From Lachnospiraceae bacterium (lineage in GTDB: Bacteria > Bacillota > Clostridia > Lachnospirales > Lachnospiraceae), in contig JAJQCZ010000009.1 of the NCBI GenBank assembly GCA_021202465.1, positions 1 to 64,000 on the forward strand: DNA of 64,000 nucleotides. The letters run 5' to 3'. The notes under the pieces are model-generated. The model saw only the letters and a program-made list of their open reading frames with translations. It was not told where the DNA came from and did no database searches. A program made the translations under genes and the position numbers. Below are positions 7,651 to 17,600 of the stretch, piece by piece (position 1 is the stretch's first letter; each line of letters starts with the position of its first letter).

Positions 7651-8532
7651 ATGAAAAAAGAGAAAAAGAAAGGCGGATGCCTGAGCACGATCTTGAAGTT
7701 TCTGGCGGCATTTATTGTGGTATTCTTCATCATGGCTATGCTTGATGGCGGAGATAGTAGTGATACGAATGCAACCACTGCAGCTGTTGAAACTTCAGCA
7801 GAAGAATCAACCGAGGTGGAGACTACTGTTGGGGAGACGACGGTACCGGAAACAACTGAAGCAGAGACTACAGTGGAAGAAGCTATTGAAACCATAGAAA
7901 CGACGGCTGTTGAAACCACTAAAGAAGAGACTCCAGAGGTTACAACAGAGGCTCTCAGTGAGATCGAGCAGATGCGGAATTATCTTCTGCAATTCGATGG
8001 AGCTGAATATTTCGTCTATGATATGGACGATGATACTCTTACAGAAACTTACGAGGCATTCTATAGCTTCATCCATTTGAACTGGGATGATGATATTGAT
8101 ATCGACGCATGTAGGACACGTCTCTATGATTCTGACTATGCTATCTATACTGAGGAGCAGGTAGATGGCTACACTGACTATGAAGTCATTGACTTCAACA
8201 TTACTCTGGAAGAGGATTATTGGGCTCTTGAAATCCAGGAAAATCCTGGACTTGTTGCCACTGAGCTTACATATGATAATTTCAGGGATTGGTATAGATC
8301 TGCTTCTGTCGGTGACAAAGTCACTATGAGTAGGGTACATGTTTTTATTGTACACGATAATTATGTGTATGCTTACATTTCCGGTACTACTGACAGTGAG
8401 TGGTTTTATATACTGAATATCGATACATCAAAACTGCTCGAAAGTGATATCATTTCTGTTGAAGCTACCTATTCCGGGTCTTATAATGATAAACCCAGTT
8501 TTGAAGTAACTTCGTGGAGCTTCGTAGAATAA
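7651..8532 (+). CDS. Membrane-anchored Thr/Glu-rich surface protein (second, complete copy)
   Basis: A 293-residue protein with a basic N-terminus, one membrane helix (STILKFLAAFIVVFFIMAML, about residues 12-31), a Thr/Glu-rich stalk to about residue 103, and an acidic domain to the end. It is probably an uncleaved membrane anchor with the rest outside the cell. An AGGAGG site lies 10 bases upstream. The 3-prime two thirds is nearly identical to the truncated copy at 1-656, showing a recent duplication of at least 650 bases. The domain is not one I can name. Confidence 0.75.
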   Translation: MKKEKKKGGCLSTILKFLAAFIVVFFIMAMLDGGDSSDTNATTAAVETSAEESTEVETTVGETTVPETTEAETTVEEAIETIETTAVETTKEETPEVTTEALSEIEQMRNYLLQFDGAEYFVYDMDDDTLTETYEAFYSFIHLNWDDDIDIDACRTRLYDSDYAIYTEEQVDGYTDYEVIDFNITLEEDYWALEIQENPGLVATELTYDNFRDWYRSASVGDKVTMSRVHVFIVHDNYVYAYISGTTDSEWFYILNIDTSKLLESDIISVEATYSGSYNDKPSFEVTSWSFVE

Positions 8533-8536
8533 TATG

Positions 8537-8570
8537 GGAGGGTGGTTAATTCCGCCCTCTCTTTTTAGTC
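8537..8570 (+). terminator. Rho-independent terminator
   Basis: A GGGTGG/CCGCCC stem with TTAATT loop and TCTCTTTTT tail, the counterpart of the one at 660-688 with one G-U pair. Confidence 0.75.
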
Positions 8571-8595
8571 TGCCTTAGAGGTAATCAGATATTTC

Positions 8596-8680
8596 TTCGG
8601 CACGGTCGCCGTGGAGGTGGATTACAATCTGATGAGACGCTGGTGCTGCGAAGATGCAGAGGAATCAGAGGAACTCAGGA
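8596..8680 (+). pseudogene. Mosaic remnant of the 4.5-6.5 kb region
   Basis: Bases 8596-8643 match 4535-4582 (inside the DUF5688-like gene) at 46 of 48 positions. Bases 8644-8677 match 5124-5157 at 30 of 34, and from 8679 the sequence continues as the element-end repeat of 6517. Three pieces in the same order but without the intervening DNA mean this is what is left of a second copy of the element after internal deletions. Confidence 0.8.
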
Positions 8681-8874
8681 AAGACATGAAATGACTTAAA
8701 AGAACGATCGAAATACAAGGATATAAGGATATCAGTACGACATGGCGATAGGTCAATTCATGGGTCAATTTCCCGGGCACCAGCCTGAAAAGTATCGTAA
8801 AATAAAGGGAAATCGGGTGAGGGACAGTGGACTTAAGACTCCGTTGTTTCAAGGTTCGAATTCTTGTAGCCCAG
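8681..8874 (+). repeat. Element-end repeat, second copy, with degenerate tRNA 3-prime half
   Basis: Counterpart of 6517-6717. The tRNA-like part (about 8824-8874) keeps the T-arm around TTCGAAT and the acceptor strand TAGCCCA plus G. The anticodon loop reads CTTAAGAC, eight bases, unlike the first copy, so it is either decayed or derived from another tRNA. There is no 5-prime tRNA half. Confidence 0.7.
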
Positions 8875-8883
8875 TACATGAGA

Positions 8884-8912
8884 CCCCGGGAGATATGCTC
8901 CCGGGGTTTTTG
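8884..8912 (+). terminator. Rho-independent terminator
   Basis: A perfect CCCCGGGAG/CTCCCGGGG stem with a 5-base loop followed by TTTTTG, placed after the tRNA fragment exactly as at 6724. Confidence 0.85.
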
Positions 8913-8987
8913 CTCCTGGAAATAAACAGAATCTTCGAAAATTTCTGTAATTCAATGAAAATTCACTTGATTACGTGCAAATATTGC

Positions 8988-9016
8988 TTGAACGCCTCAT
9001 GCAATCATAATATAAT
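8988..9016 (+). promoter_or_regulatory. Sigma-A promoter for the WYL regulator
   Basis: TTGAAC, a 17-base spacer, then a perfect TATAAT, 124 bases before the ATG at 9140. This leaves a leader of about 115 bases with no further feature that I see. Confidence 0.75.
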
Positions 9017-9139
9017 GTAGAAATACAGGAGCGTTTCTTTGACGATTTGGATTCCCGGTACAGGAAGAAAAAATAAATACGCGGCGACAAAATATGTCCA
9101 TGCGGTGCGATATGATAACGGCATCGGAGGTATACGATC

Positions 9140-10093
9140 ATGGCAGCTGGCTCAGAGGATAAGGCAGCGAGAATCCTTTCCATTTATTCGCGTCTGAAAG
9201 AAGGACAAATCGTGAATAAGGCGCAGGAGTGTGCGGCCTATGGGGTTAATGCGCGTACCATCCAGAGAGATGTCGCGGACATTCAGAATTTCCTGCAGGA
9301 AAGAAAGAGCAGAACGGGCGAGGAACAGGAGATCGTGTACGACAAGGCGAAGGGCGGTTACCGGCTGATCACGAAGACGGAACCACAGCTCAAGCCGAAA
9401 GAACTGCTGGCAGTGTGTAAGGTGCTGCTGGAGAGCCGCTCCCTGCTCCGGGAGGAAATGCTTCCCATCATCAACAAGCTGGTTGATGCCTGTGCCGATG
9501 AAAAGGATAAGAAGCTGCTGAAATCGTACATCGGAAACGAAATGCACCACTACATTGAGCTCCACCATGGCACGAAGCTCCTGGACAGACTGTGGGAGCT
9601 GGAAAGTGCCGTCAGGGAACAGCGGTATCTGCAAATCCGCTATAAGAAACTGAAAAATCAGGAAGTGGTTACGCGGAAGGTAAAACCGGTGGGTGTGATG
9701 TTTTCTGAGTTTTATTATTACCTGACAGCATTCATCGAGGACATCGACCGGGAGAAAGCATTCCAGAACCCGGACGATCCCTTCCCGACGATCTACCGCG
9801 TGGATCGGCTGGAGGATGTAGAAGTCCTGGATGAACATTTCCGGGTCCCATATGCAGAGCGGCTTGAAGAGGGAGAATTCCGCAAACGCGTACAGTTCAT
9901 GTACGGCGGACGGCTGCAGCGGGTGACTTTCCGGTATTCCGGGCCGGACATCAATGCGGTGCTGGACAGGCTGCCGACCGCGGAGGTACGCGAGGAAAAA
10001 GACGGCGTGTATACCGTGACGGCGGAGGTGTTCGGGAAAGGAATTGAGATGTGGATGAAGAGCCAGGCATATATTGAGGTTTTAGATCATTAA
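9140..10093 (+). CDS. WYL-domain transcriptional regulator
   Basis: A 317-residue regulator with an N-terminal winged helix (residues 8-60, with a recognition helix around NARTIQRDVADIQNFL) and a WYL ligand-binding domain from about 160 onward (YLQIRYKKL...GVMFSEFYYYLTAF). The C-terminal extension of WYL proteins is present. WYL proteins sense nucleic acids or nucleotides and often control defence loci. GGAGGT lies 10 bases upstream. The NERD-helicase gene follows after 32 bases, probably in the same operon and a likely target. Confidence 0.85.
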   Translation: MAAGSEDKAARILSIYSRLKEGQIVNKAQECAAYGVNARTIQRDVADIQNFLQERKSRTGEEQEIVYDKAKGGYRLITKTEPQLKPKELLAVCKVLLESRSLLREEMLPIINKLVDACADEKDKKLLKSYIGNEMHHYIELHHGTKLLDRLWELESAVREQRYLQIRYKKLKNQEVVTRKVKPVGVMFSEFYYYLTAFIEDIDREKAFQNPDDPFPTIYRVDRLEDVEVLDEHFRVPYAERLEEGEFRKRVQFMYGGRLQRVTFRYSGPDINAVLDRLPTAEVREEKDGVYTVTAEVFGKGIEMWMKSQAYIEVLDH

Positions 10094-10125
10094 AAAGGCG
10101 AAATTTCTGAGAGGGGATCACAGAA

Positions 10126-11778
10126 ATGGTTACATTTATCCCGCCCTATATAGGGGAGGAGATTAAAAGCAGCGCAGAGAAAAAGATGTTTGATATTCTT
10201 GGAAATCTCGATATGAAGCATGCCTATGTGCTGCATTCTCTGGGATTGCCGAAACATCATACAAAGATTTATGGAGAAATTGACTTCGTTGTAGTATGTG
10301 ACCGGGGCATTGCATGCCTTGAAATCAAGGGCGGCCGCGTAGACTGCCGGGGTGGAATCTGGTATTTTACGGATCGGTACGGAGTGGAAAGGGAAAAATC
10401 AGAGGGGCCGTTTGCGCAGGTGACCGGAAATATGTTCAGCCTTCGCACCAGCCTGAAAAACAGATTCCCTGATAATCGGCACATGAAGAATGTGCTGATG
10501 GCCTGCGGCGTTGTATTCCCGGACATTTCTTTCACTGCGTCATCCGAGGAGATCATTCCGGAGATCGTCTATGACAGGCGAACGCCGGATATCACCGGTT
10601 ATATTCAGCAGATTTTTGATTACTGGGAGAATCGGCAGCATAAAGAGACAAGCAAACTGTCTCCGTCGGATATGGAAATGATCGTCAGCTACCTTCGCGG
10701 TGAGTTCACCTTCATTCCCCGGCTTGGAGATCGTCTGGAGAGTGTGGAACGGCGTCTGATCAGACTGACTGCTGAGCAGGCGCAGCTTATGGAGGCACTG
10801 TCGCTGAACGAGCATCTCCTGATTGAAGGGAGTGCGGGAACGGGAAAGACGCTGCTGGCGGTTGATTTTGCCGTAAAGCGGGCACAGGCTGGCGATCGGG
10901 TTCTCTTCCTTACATATAATAAGAATCTTTCCAATGACATCCACAGACAGACGCAGGAGACTGCAAATCTGAAGGTGATCAACATCCATGCATTGTTTGG
11001 TGAGTACGTCGAGGTGGATGCCAAAACCTTGCAGGAGAATCCGCAGAATTATTTTTCGGAGATCCTGCCGGAGGCATTTTATGAATATATAAAAAATATT
11101 TCAGAGACAGAACGTTCATCCTTGCAATACGATCTGATCGTTATGGACGAAGGGCAGGATATCATACGTCCTGTTTATCTGCATTCTCTGGATTATCTGC
11201 TGAAAAACGGCCTGGAGAACGGAAGATGGGCTGTCTTCTATGATGGAAAGCAAAACATCTATAATCCGGAATATCCTGACGGTATGGAGCTTCTTCTCTC
11301 TCTTCCGTGTACGAAATTCCGCTTGTTTGTAAATTGCAGAAATACCGTCCAGATTGGCACGTATACCTCCGAAGTGAGCGGCATCGCGGCCGGTGATTAT
11401 ATTCGGGAAATCGGCGAGGAAGTTCAGAAAATCATTTATACCGGAGAGGCTGATTTCCGCAAACAGATTAAAAAGATTCTGAATGTATTTCGTACGGAAA
11501 ATGTGGCCATGCAGGACGTCACGTTCCTATCGCCGAAAAGATATGTGAACAGCCGTCTGAGCGCGGCGGCCATTTCCGTGGCAGATATAAGCGGCGGGGA
11601 GGACGCCGGTCCGGAACTTCCACATTTCGCTACGATACAGGGCTTTAAGGGGCTGGACTCGAAAATCGTGATTCTGGTGGATGTGGAGGACATCCGCGAG
11701 GAACAGTATGCTCAGTTCATGTATATCGCGGCGACGAGGGCAAGGACACTGTTGTATGTGGTGGAGAAGGGTAAATAA
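10126..11778 (+). CDS. NERD-domain superfamily I helicase
   Basis: A 550-residue fusion. An N-terminal NERD nuclease-related domain (residues 15-120, with GEIDFVVV and LEIKGG carrying the D and E-x-K residues of the PD-(D/E)xK fold) is followed by a UvrD/DUF2075-like helicase core. Walker A is GSAGTGKT near 235, Walker B is LIVMDEGQD near 337, motif V is QGFKGLDSKIVILVD and motif VI is YIAATRARTLLYV. Nuclease-helicase fusions of this kind are frequent in defence islands and DNA repair. It is paired with the WYL regulator. It looks complete. Confidence 0.82.
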   Translation: MVTFIPPYIGEEIKSSAEKKMFDILGNLDMKHAYVLHSLGLPKHHTKIYGEIDFVVVCDRGIACLEIKGGRVDCRGGIWYFTDRYGVEREKSEGPFAQVTGNMFSLRTSLKNRFPDNRHMKNVLMACGVVFPDISFTASSEEIIPEIVYDRRTPDITGYIQQIFDYWENRQHKETSKLSPSDMEMIVSYLRGEFTFIPRLGDRLESVERRLIRLTAEQAQLMEALSLNEHLLIEGSAGTGKTLLAVDFAVKRAQAGDRVLFLTYNKNLSNDIHRQTQETANLKVINIHALFGEYVEVDAKTLQENPQNYFSEILPEAFYEYIKNISETERSSLQYDLIVMDEGQDIIRPVYLHSLDYLLKNGLENGRWAVFYDGKQNIYNPEYPDGMELLLSLPCTKFRLFVNCRNTVQIGTYTSEVSGIAAGDYIREIGEEVQKIIYTGEADFRKQIKKILNVFRTENVAMQDVTFLSPKRYVNSRLSAAAISVADISGGEDAGPELPHFATIQGFKGLDSKIVILVDVEDIREEQYAQFMYIAATRARTLLYVVEKGK

Positions 11779-11920
11779 GGGGGTGAATAGGACGGAAAAA
11801 GAAACAAAACATAGAGGAGTTGGGAAAAGAAAAGGTCAATTGTAACGAAACACGACGGCGCTTTATTAAGTGTACCATCAATATCCGATTATCCATGGTA
11901 GTAGGACAAGGGAAATAGCA

Positions 11921-11949
11921 TTGACAGAGAGCTCTTATCTATGTAAAAA
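11921..11949 (+). promoter_or_regulatory. Possible promoter for the dynamin/HerA run
   Basis: A perfect TTGACA followed after 17 bases by TAAAAA, four of six matches to the minus-10 consensus, 66 bases before the dynamin gene. The rest of the 236-base gap has no visible gene. Confidence 0.45.
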
Positions 11950-12014
11950 GTGAAATGGTGAGAAAAAACGAGTTAACAAGAGAAAATCTAAGATTATAAT
12001 GGGAGATAGTAAAA

Positions 12015-14054
12015 ATGATTACAAATTATAAAAAGGCAAAAGAAGATGTTCTACAGTATTACGATGAATTTTTGGAAGTCATTAATGAGGCAGATTATCC
12101 GAAAGATGATACATCCCTTAAGGCATTAGAATCGCAGGCGCAGAAAATAAGAGAAGACAAATTTTGTTTGATGATTGCGGGCGAGGCTAAAAGTGGGAAA
12201 TCTACTTTTATTAATGCCTACCTTGGAACAGAAATATTGCCAATGGATGTTTGCCAGTGTACGAGTTCTGTTGTAGAAATACGATACGGAAAAGAGTTTA
12301 TATTGATGGCTAAGTATGCAGACGGACGAGAATCAAAAATATCCGGTGAAAAAGATATTTCAGAGTTCTTATCTTCAAATGCAGCGTTAGATGATGAATA
12401 CAGAGATATTCCAATTACAACCATAAATAACGAAATTATTGTAAAGTACCATGATAAAAAAATTCCTGATGCAGTGATAAGAGATTTGTTGGAGGGAGTC
12501 AAGAACGAGAACCTCCATAGTCTTTCTACAGATGAATATAATAGGAAGATTAGAGAATATATTATCAAAAAGCAGTCGTATTGGAAAGATGTAGTAATCA
12601 AAATAGAAATTGAGTATCCGTTTGAAGACAAAAATATGAGAGGAATCAGAATTATAGACTCGCCCGGTGTAAATGCTGCGGGGAAGGTTGGTGATATTAC
12701 CGCGTCATATATTGAATCTGCTGATGCTATTATGTTCCTGAGACCGATTAAGGGACCTGCTATTGAGGCAAATAGCTTTAAAGAATTTCTGGAATCTAAA
12801 AGCGTGGATAGAAATAAAAATGCTATGTTTTTAATCTTGACCGGAACTACCGCACAGACTGATGAAAAGAATGAAAGAGCTTATGAAGAGTTCATTAAAA
12901 TATTCGGCGTTCAGCAGGGGGAAAGCAGACATGGGATTGTAAAAGAGCAAATTATCCCTGCTGATAGTTTGGCGGAACTTTATTATAATGAATTCCGCGA
13001 TAAATCCACAGAGGATATTAAAAAGATTATAAAGTGTGGGGGAAAGAAAATAGACGCATTTGTTAGAGCAGCATGGTATGACGCCGGAGAGAAAGAGTCA
13101 TTCCTTGCAGAGCTTAAGCGGATTTCTAATTTCAATGTTGTTGATCAATCTTTGAATAGGTTTGGACGGAAAGCCCAGTTTATAGCACTTAGTGAGTTCT
13201 TGGGAAGAATGTTGAGTGTATATGAGAAAGTGGCTGCAAATCTTCGAGAGAAGATTGCTAATTATGAACTCAAGGCAGAGGATCCTAACAAATTAGCTAT
13301 AAAAATAAGCCAGACAAAAGAAAAACTTATTATTGTTGAAAATTTAATGAACGAAAAGGTTGATGAAATTACGACAAAATTTGCGGGCTCTGGAAATAAG
13401 GGACTTATTGCTCAGCGTGCCAATGAGGTGATGGAGGAATACAAAAACAGCATTAAAGGGATTAGCGGTACTGGAGGTTCCAGCCTTGAGGAATTAGAAA
13501 AACTATCCTTTCGCCAGGTGGATGTTTTTGTTGACTTTGAGGCAAATTTGCAAAAAAACGTAATTGCTGAGTGTAATAAGGGTTTAGAGGTTGCACTCAG
13601 CGGAAATAATACGGTGGAGTATGTAACATTGGAACCTGATTTTTCAAAGGAAGTGATTGATAAGATAAAAAATGATATGAAGAGTGAGGCCAATGAATCG
13701 TACACGTATACAACTGGAATTACGTTTACAGAAACTCACACTCGTTCCCAATTTTCACAGGATAAGTATTATAATCTTGTCAGAGACAGTATAAGTGATC
13801 GAATTGACTCCATTAAGCAGCAGGCGATCAGGGATCTCCGATCTTTTGTCAGTCATACTGTCACAGCTTACACAAAAGAGTTAGCCAAAAATGCTGACGC
13901 ATTAAAGGCAGAATTAGTAAAGATACAAAATGATAAGAAAACGGCGGAAGAGATTATAATCGTTGTCGAAAACCTGAAGGAATTATTAAAATCATTGGAA
14001 CCGAAAGAAAATAATGTAAGAGAACTGAAGGGAGGAATAGATGGTAATGTATAA
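12015..14054 (+). CDS. Dynamin-like GTPase
   Basis: A 679-residue bacterial dynamin-family GTPase. The P-loop GEAKSGKS is at residues 56-63, a Thr-rich switch (CTSSVVEIRY) near 82, G3 DSPG at 215-218 and a G4-like LTGT near 275-278. The rest is long helices with a heptad-like segment around 430-470 typical of dynamin stalks. Family members bind and remodel membranes, and several act in phage defence. GGGAGA lies 8 bases before the ATG. The stop codon overlaps the start of the next gene. The DNA is clearly AT-richer than the flanking core genes, suggesting acquisition by transfer. Confidence 0.82.
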   Translation: MITNYKKAKEDVLQYYDEFLEVINEADYPKDDTSLKALESQAQKIREDKFCLMIAGEAKSGKSTFINAYLGTEILPMDVCQCTSSVVEIRYGKEFILMAKYADGRESKISGEKDISEFLSSNAALDDEYRDIPITTINNEIIVKYHDKKIPDAVIRDLLEGVKNENLHSLSTDEYNRKIREYIIKKQSYWKDVVIKIEIEYPFEDKNMRGIRIIDSPGVNAAGKVGDITASYIESADAIMFLRPIKGPAIEANSFKEFLESKSVDRNKNAMFLILTGTTAQTDEKNERAYEEFIKIFGVQQGESRHGIVKEQIIPADSLAELYYNEFRDKSTEDIKKIIKCGGKKIDAFVRAAWYDAGEKESFLAELKRISNFNVVDQSLNRFGRKAQFIALSEFLGRMLSVYEKVAANLREKIANYELKAEDPNKLAIKISQTKEKLIIVENLMNEKVDEITTKFAGSGNKGLIAQRANEVMEEYKNSIKGISGTGGSSLEELEKLSFRQVDVFVDFEANLQKNVIAECNKGLEVALSGNNTVEYVTLEPDFSKEVIDKIKNDMKSEANESYTYTTGITFTETHTRSQFSQDKYYNLVRDSISDRIDSIKQQAIRDLRSFVSHTVTAYTKELAKNADALKAELVKIQNDKKTAEEIIIVVENLKELLKSLEPKENNVRELKGGIDGNV

Positions 14055-14668
14055 TACTGATCTAAAAAAAAGAAATCCATACGATGTTTCAGGAGTTGTC
14101 GACAAAGGCAAATGATATAGCGGAAAATTCTCGTACTGTTCAGATGGCAACAGAACGTATAAGTGAATTGGTGGCTGGAAGAGTGTCTGCTGAGAGCGAA
14201 GGATATATTGTGGATATGTATACTTGCTTGGCTGCTCGTGTGAAAGCAGAAGATTATTTCAAGGATCCAGAACATTTAAATGCATTTTATAGGCTTAATC
14301 TTCGAGAAAGTTTGAATGATAAGTATCATTTTGAAATTAAGTCCTTAGATTCATACAAAAAAGGAATCGAATTTAAGGAAATCAACCATCTCTATGCAGC
14401 AGCGGGTGCCGCTGCTGGGACATTAGCGGTTGGGGGAATTTTGAAATTTGCAATTTCTGAATTAATTCATATCCCTTTTGCGATTATAGTCGCCGGAGCG
14501 GTTGCAGCAGGCATTGCTACCTATTTTTCAGTTCCATCAAAAAACAAAAAGGAATATATTCGTGCAGTAAATAAGTATTTAATGAATATGGAGAATGAAA
14601 TTCTTGATTGGTTGAATGAAGTGGAAATTTATTTAGACAGTCAGGTTCGTTCTCTTTACAAGGGATAA
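14041..14668 (+). pseudogene. Membrane-hairpin partner of the dynamin, split by an A8-run frameshift
   Basis: A strong site, GGGAGG, stands six bases before the ATG at 14041, inside the dynamin end. That frame reads only 24 codons and stops. Removing one A from the eight-A run at 14064-14071 joins it to the 194-residue frame that otherwise begins at the poorly supported ATG 14084. The long frame has two membrane helices (about residues 108-150 counted from 14084; AAAGAAAGTLAVGGIL and IPFAIIVAGAVAAGIATYF) between helical domains and no GTPase motif. It may be expressed by slippage, be phase variable, or reflect a sequence error. Confidence 0.65.
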
Positions 14669-14690
14669 AGCGCCAGAAGGGAGTGTTTCT

Positions 14691-17600
14691 ATGAGTAAGG
14701 ACGGTGAACTGGAAATATACAACAAAGGTGGGATTGCTAGTCTGGAAGATTTAGCTGTACAGTTCAGAAAAGATACGGAAATTGTTGCGGAACAATCAAT
14801 CAAGTTTGTTGAAAATATTCATCCTTCTTATTTGTATTGTACGAAGAATGATATTATGAATCTGTCCTATAATAATTCGGATGAATTATTGAATGCATTT
14901 ACTTTTTTTAAAATTGTAAGTTGCGTAACGGATGCAGTAGATGATATGTTCTGTTATCTCAATGAAAAAATGGACAGGTTTTACACGGCTATGTATTCTG
15001 TCGGGAAACCTATTGTTTATGGCATTGTCTCTTATCGCGGCACAATGAATATTGTAGTTGGCTTATATGATACTGGAAACGATGCTGTGCTTTTGAAAAG
15101 TATTATGGAAGGTTTGCTAGATGGTATTGAATTAGTTCCATATAACATGAATCTTTCTGATAGAGTTTCATCAGGCAAGGAAGTTGGTTTAGTCTCAGCA
15201 ATTCCTTCTTTAAAAATTGGTGAAGAAAAGCTGAAGTTTTCATTGGCATCCATGATGAAAAGTTTGAATGGCCAGGATTATATGGTTCTCGTTGTATCAC
15301 GCCCATTGTCGCAGGAAGATATTTCTCAGAAATATGGCGATTTGATTCAGATTAAGGATCAATGTTTTGCGGTTAGTAAGAGGAATATCTCACGGCAGCA
15401 AGGAACATCAAAATCAGTGGGCGAAACGAAAGGAGAAACGACAACTCATACGCATAGTACTTCCCAAAATACAAATAAAAGTTTTGGCCTTGCATTTATT
15501 CTGAGTGCTAATAGTTCTACTGGCAAATCAGAGTCAGACAGCGAATCAAGATCAAGCAGTTATAGCAAAACTATTACTGATGCTATAAATGAAAATGAAG
15601 GAATTTCATCGGATGTTCAAAATGGATTTGCCCTTGAAATGATTGATTATGCAGACCAAGCGATTGATAGATTTCGACAAGGTAAAAACAATGGGATGTG
15701 GGAAACTGTTATTTCTTATTCTGCTGATTCAGAAATGGTTGCAGGAATAATACAGGCTTGCTTATCTGGCGAATTTGCGAGACCAAATCCCAATATTTTA
15801 CCACAATCAGTGAACAGATTCCATCTGAGTCAAAGAGAATCAGATGGAAACTCTATTTTAATACCCAAGATAATAATGAATGAGCCGGAATTGTCTCCCT
15901 TCTGTACCTCGTTAACATCAGATGAGTTAGGGCTGATGTGTACTTTGCCAGATATTCCTGTACCTAATTTTGAATTAAAGAAAAGCAAAGCATACCCGAT
16001 GGTTACTGATAATACTGATGCTGGAATTTGTATCGGATACGTATGTGATGGACGTAGAACCTTGAAAAATATGCCATTTATGTTGACGCATAGGGACTTG
16101 GCACGGCATACATTTGTTGGAGGAATTACAGGAAGCGGTAAAACGACTACAGTAAAAGGTATTCTTAGAAATGCAGATACTCCGTTTTTGGTTATAGAAT
16201 CGGCTAAAAAGGAATACAGAAATATAAATTTGCGGAATGGAAAGAGACCCCAAATATATACATTAGGAAAACCGGAAATTAATTGTCTCAGATTTAATCC
16301 GTTTTATATTCAGTGCGGGGTTTCTCCACAGATGCACATAGACTATTTAAAAGATTTATTTAACGCTTCATTTTCTTTTTATGGGCCTATGCCATATATT
16401 TTGGAAAAGTGTTTACAGAATGTCTATAAGAAAAAGGGATGGAATTTGACATTGGGATTTCATCCATATCTGGTAAATACAGATAATTCGGCAGATTTTT
16501 TTGAAGCCGAATATATGGAGGAAAAATACAATTTAGATTCTCATAAATATCTTTTCCCCACAATGCAGGAGTTGAAAGAGGAAATAGAGAGATATGTTGA
16601 GGAGGAGATGAATTACGAAGGTGAAGTGGCCGGAAATATAAAAACAGCAATAAAAGCCAGACTAGAAAACTTATGTTCCGGAACAAAGGGTTATATGTTC
16701 GACACTTATGAATATGCCGATATGAAAAACATATTATCCAATAATACTGTATTTGAATTAGAAGGCCTGGCAGATGATTCGGACAAGGCATTTTGCGTTG
16801 GATTGCTCATTATATTTATTGATGAATATCGCCAGATAACAAAGGAAATTGAGAAAAGAGATGGTGAGTTATCGCATATTTTGGTGATTGAAGAAGCCCA
16901 TAGACTACTGAAAAATGTAAATACTGAGAGAACGTCTGAAGATGTAGGAAATCCCAAGGGAAAAGCGGTCGAACATTTTACAAATATGATTGCCGAAATG
17001 AGGTCGTACGGACAGGGGGTTATTGTAGCTGAGCAGATACCTACAAAGTTGGCACCTGATGTTATAAAGAATTCTTCGAACAAAATTGTGCATAGACTTG
17101 TGGCTGTAGATGATCAAGAGACTGTAGCAAACACGATAGGACTGTCGGCAGAAGATAGTATTGATTTAGGCGGTCTTACGATGGGAACTGCACTATGCCA
17201 TAAGGAAGGTATGAGTCTTCCAGTTAAGGTTCAGATTACCAATGTTAAAGAGGTTAAAGTTACTGATAGTATGCTTTATGGAGATAATATTGATGGAAGA
17301 TTACAATGTATCAATATCAGTATGGCGAAGGAGGCGCTGTCAGGTTCTCTTGATTTAATAGGACTCAGGATGCTTAATACTTTACTTATTCAAGATTATG
17401 AAAGTCTTCTTTTGGCAATAAGGCAGAGCAGGAAAACAATCAAGGCGGCTTTGGTGCAAAAAGGGATTGATTTTGTAATGTGTGAAGATGAAAATGCCAT
17501 ATATGCGGAGCTTATTCGTGAAAAAATAGTCCATTATTTGTTAAATGGTGCTTATAGTGTAAAAAAACTTATCACCAATGAACTTTGCGCAGAGATATAT

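Noticed and set aside
8742-9020. 92-codon open frame
   Set aside because: It runs through the element-end repeat, the tRNA fragment and its terminator; no ribosome binding site.
14084-14668. ATG 14084 as the true start of the dynamin partner
   Set aside because: No ribosome binding site there, while a strong one serves ATG 14041 in the other frame; kept as a frameshifted gene.
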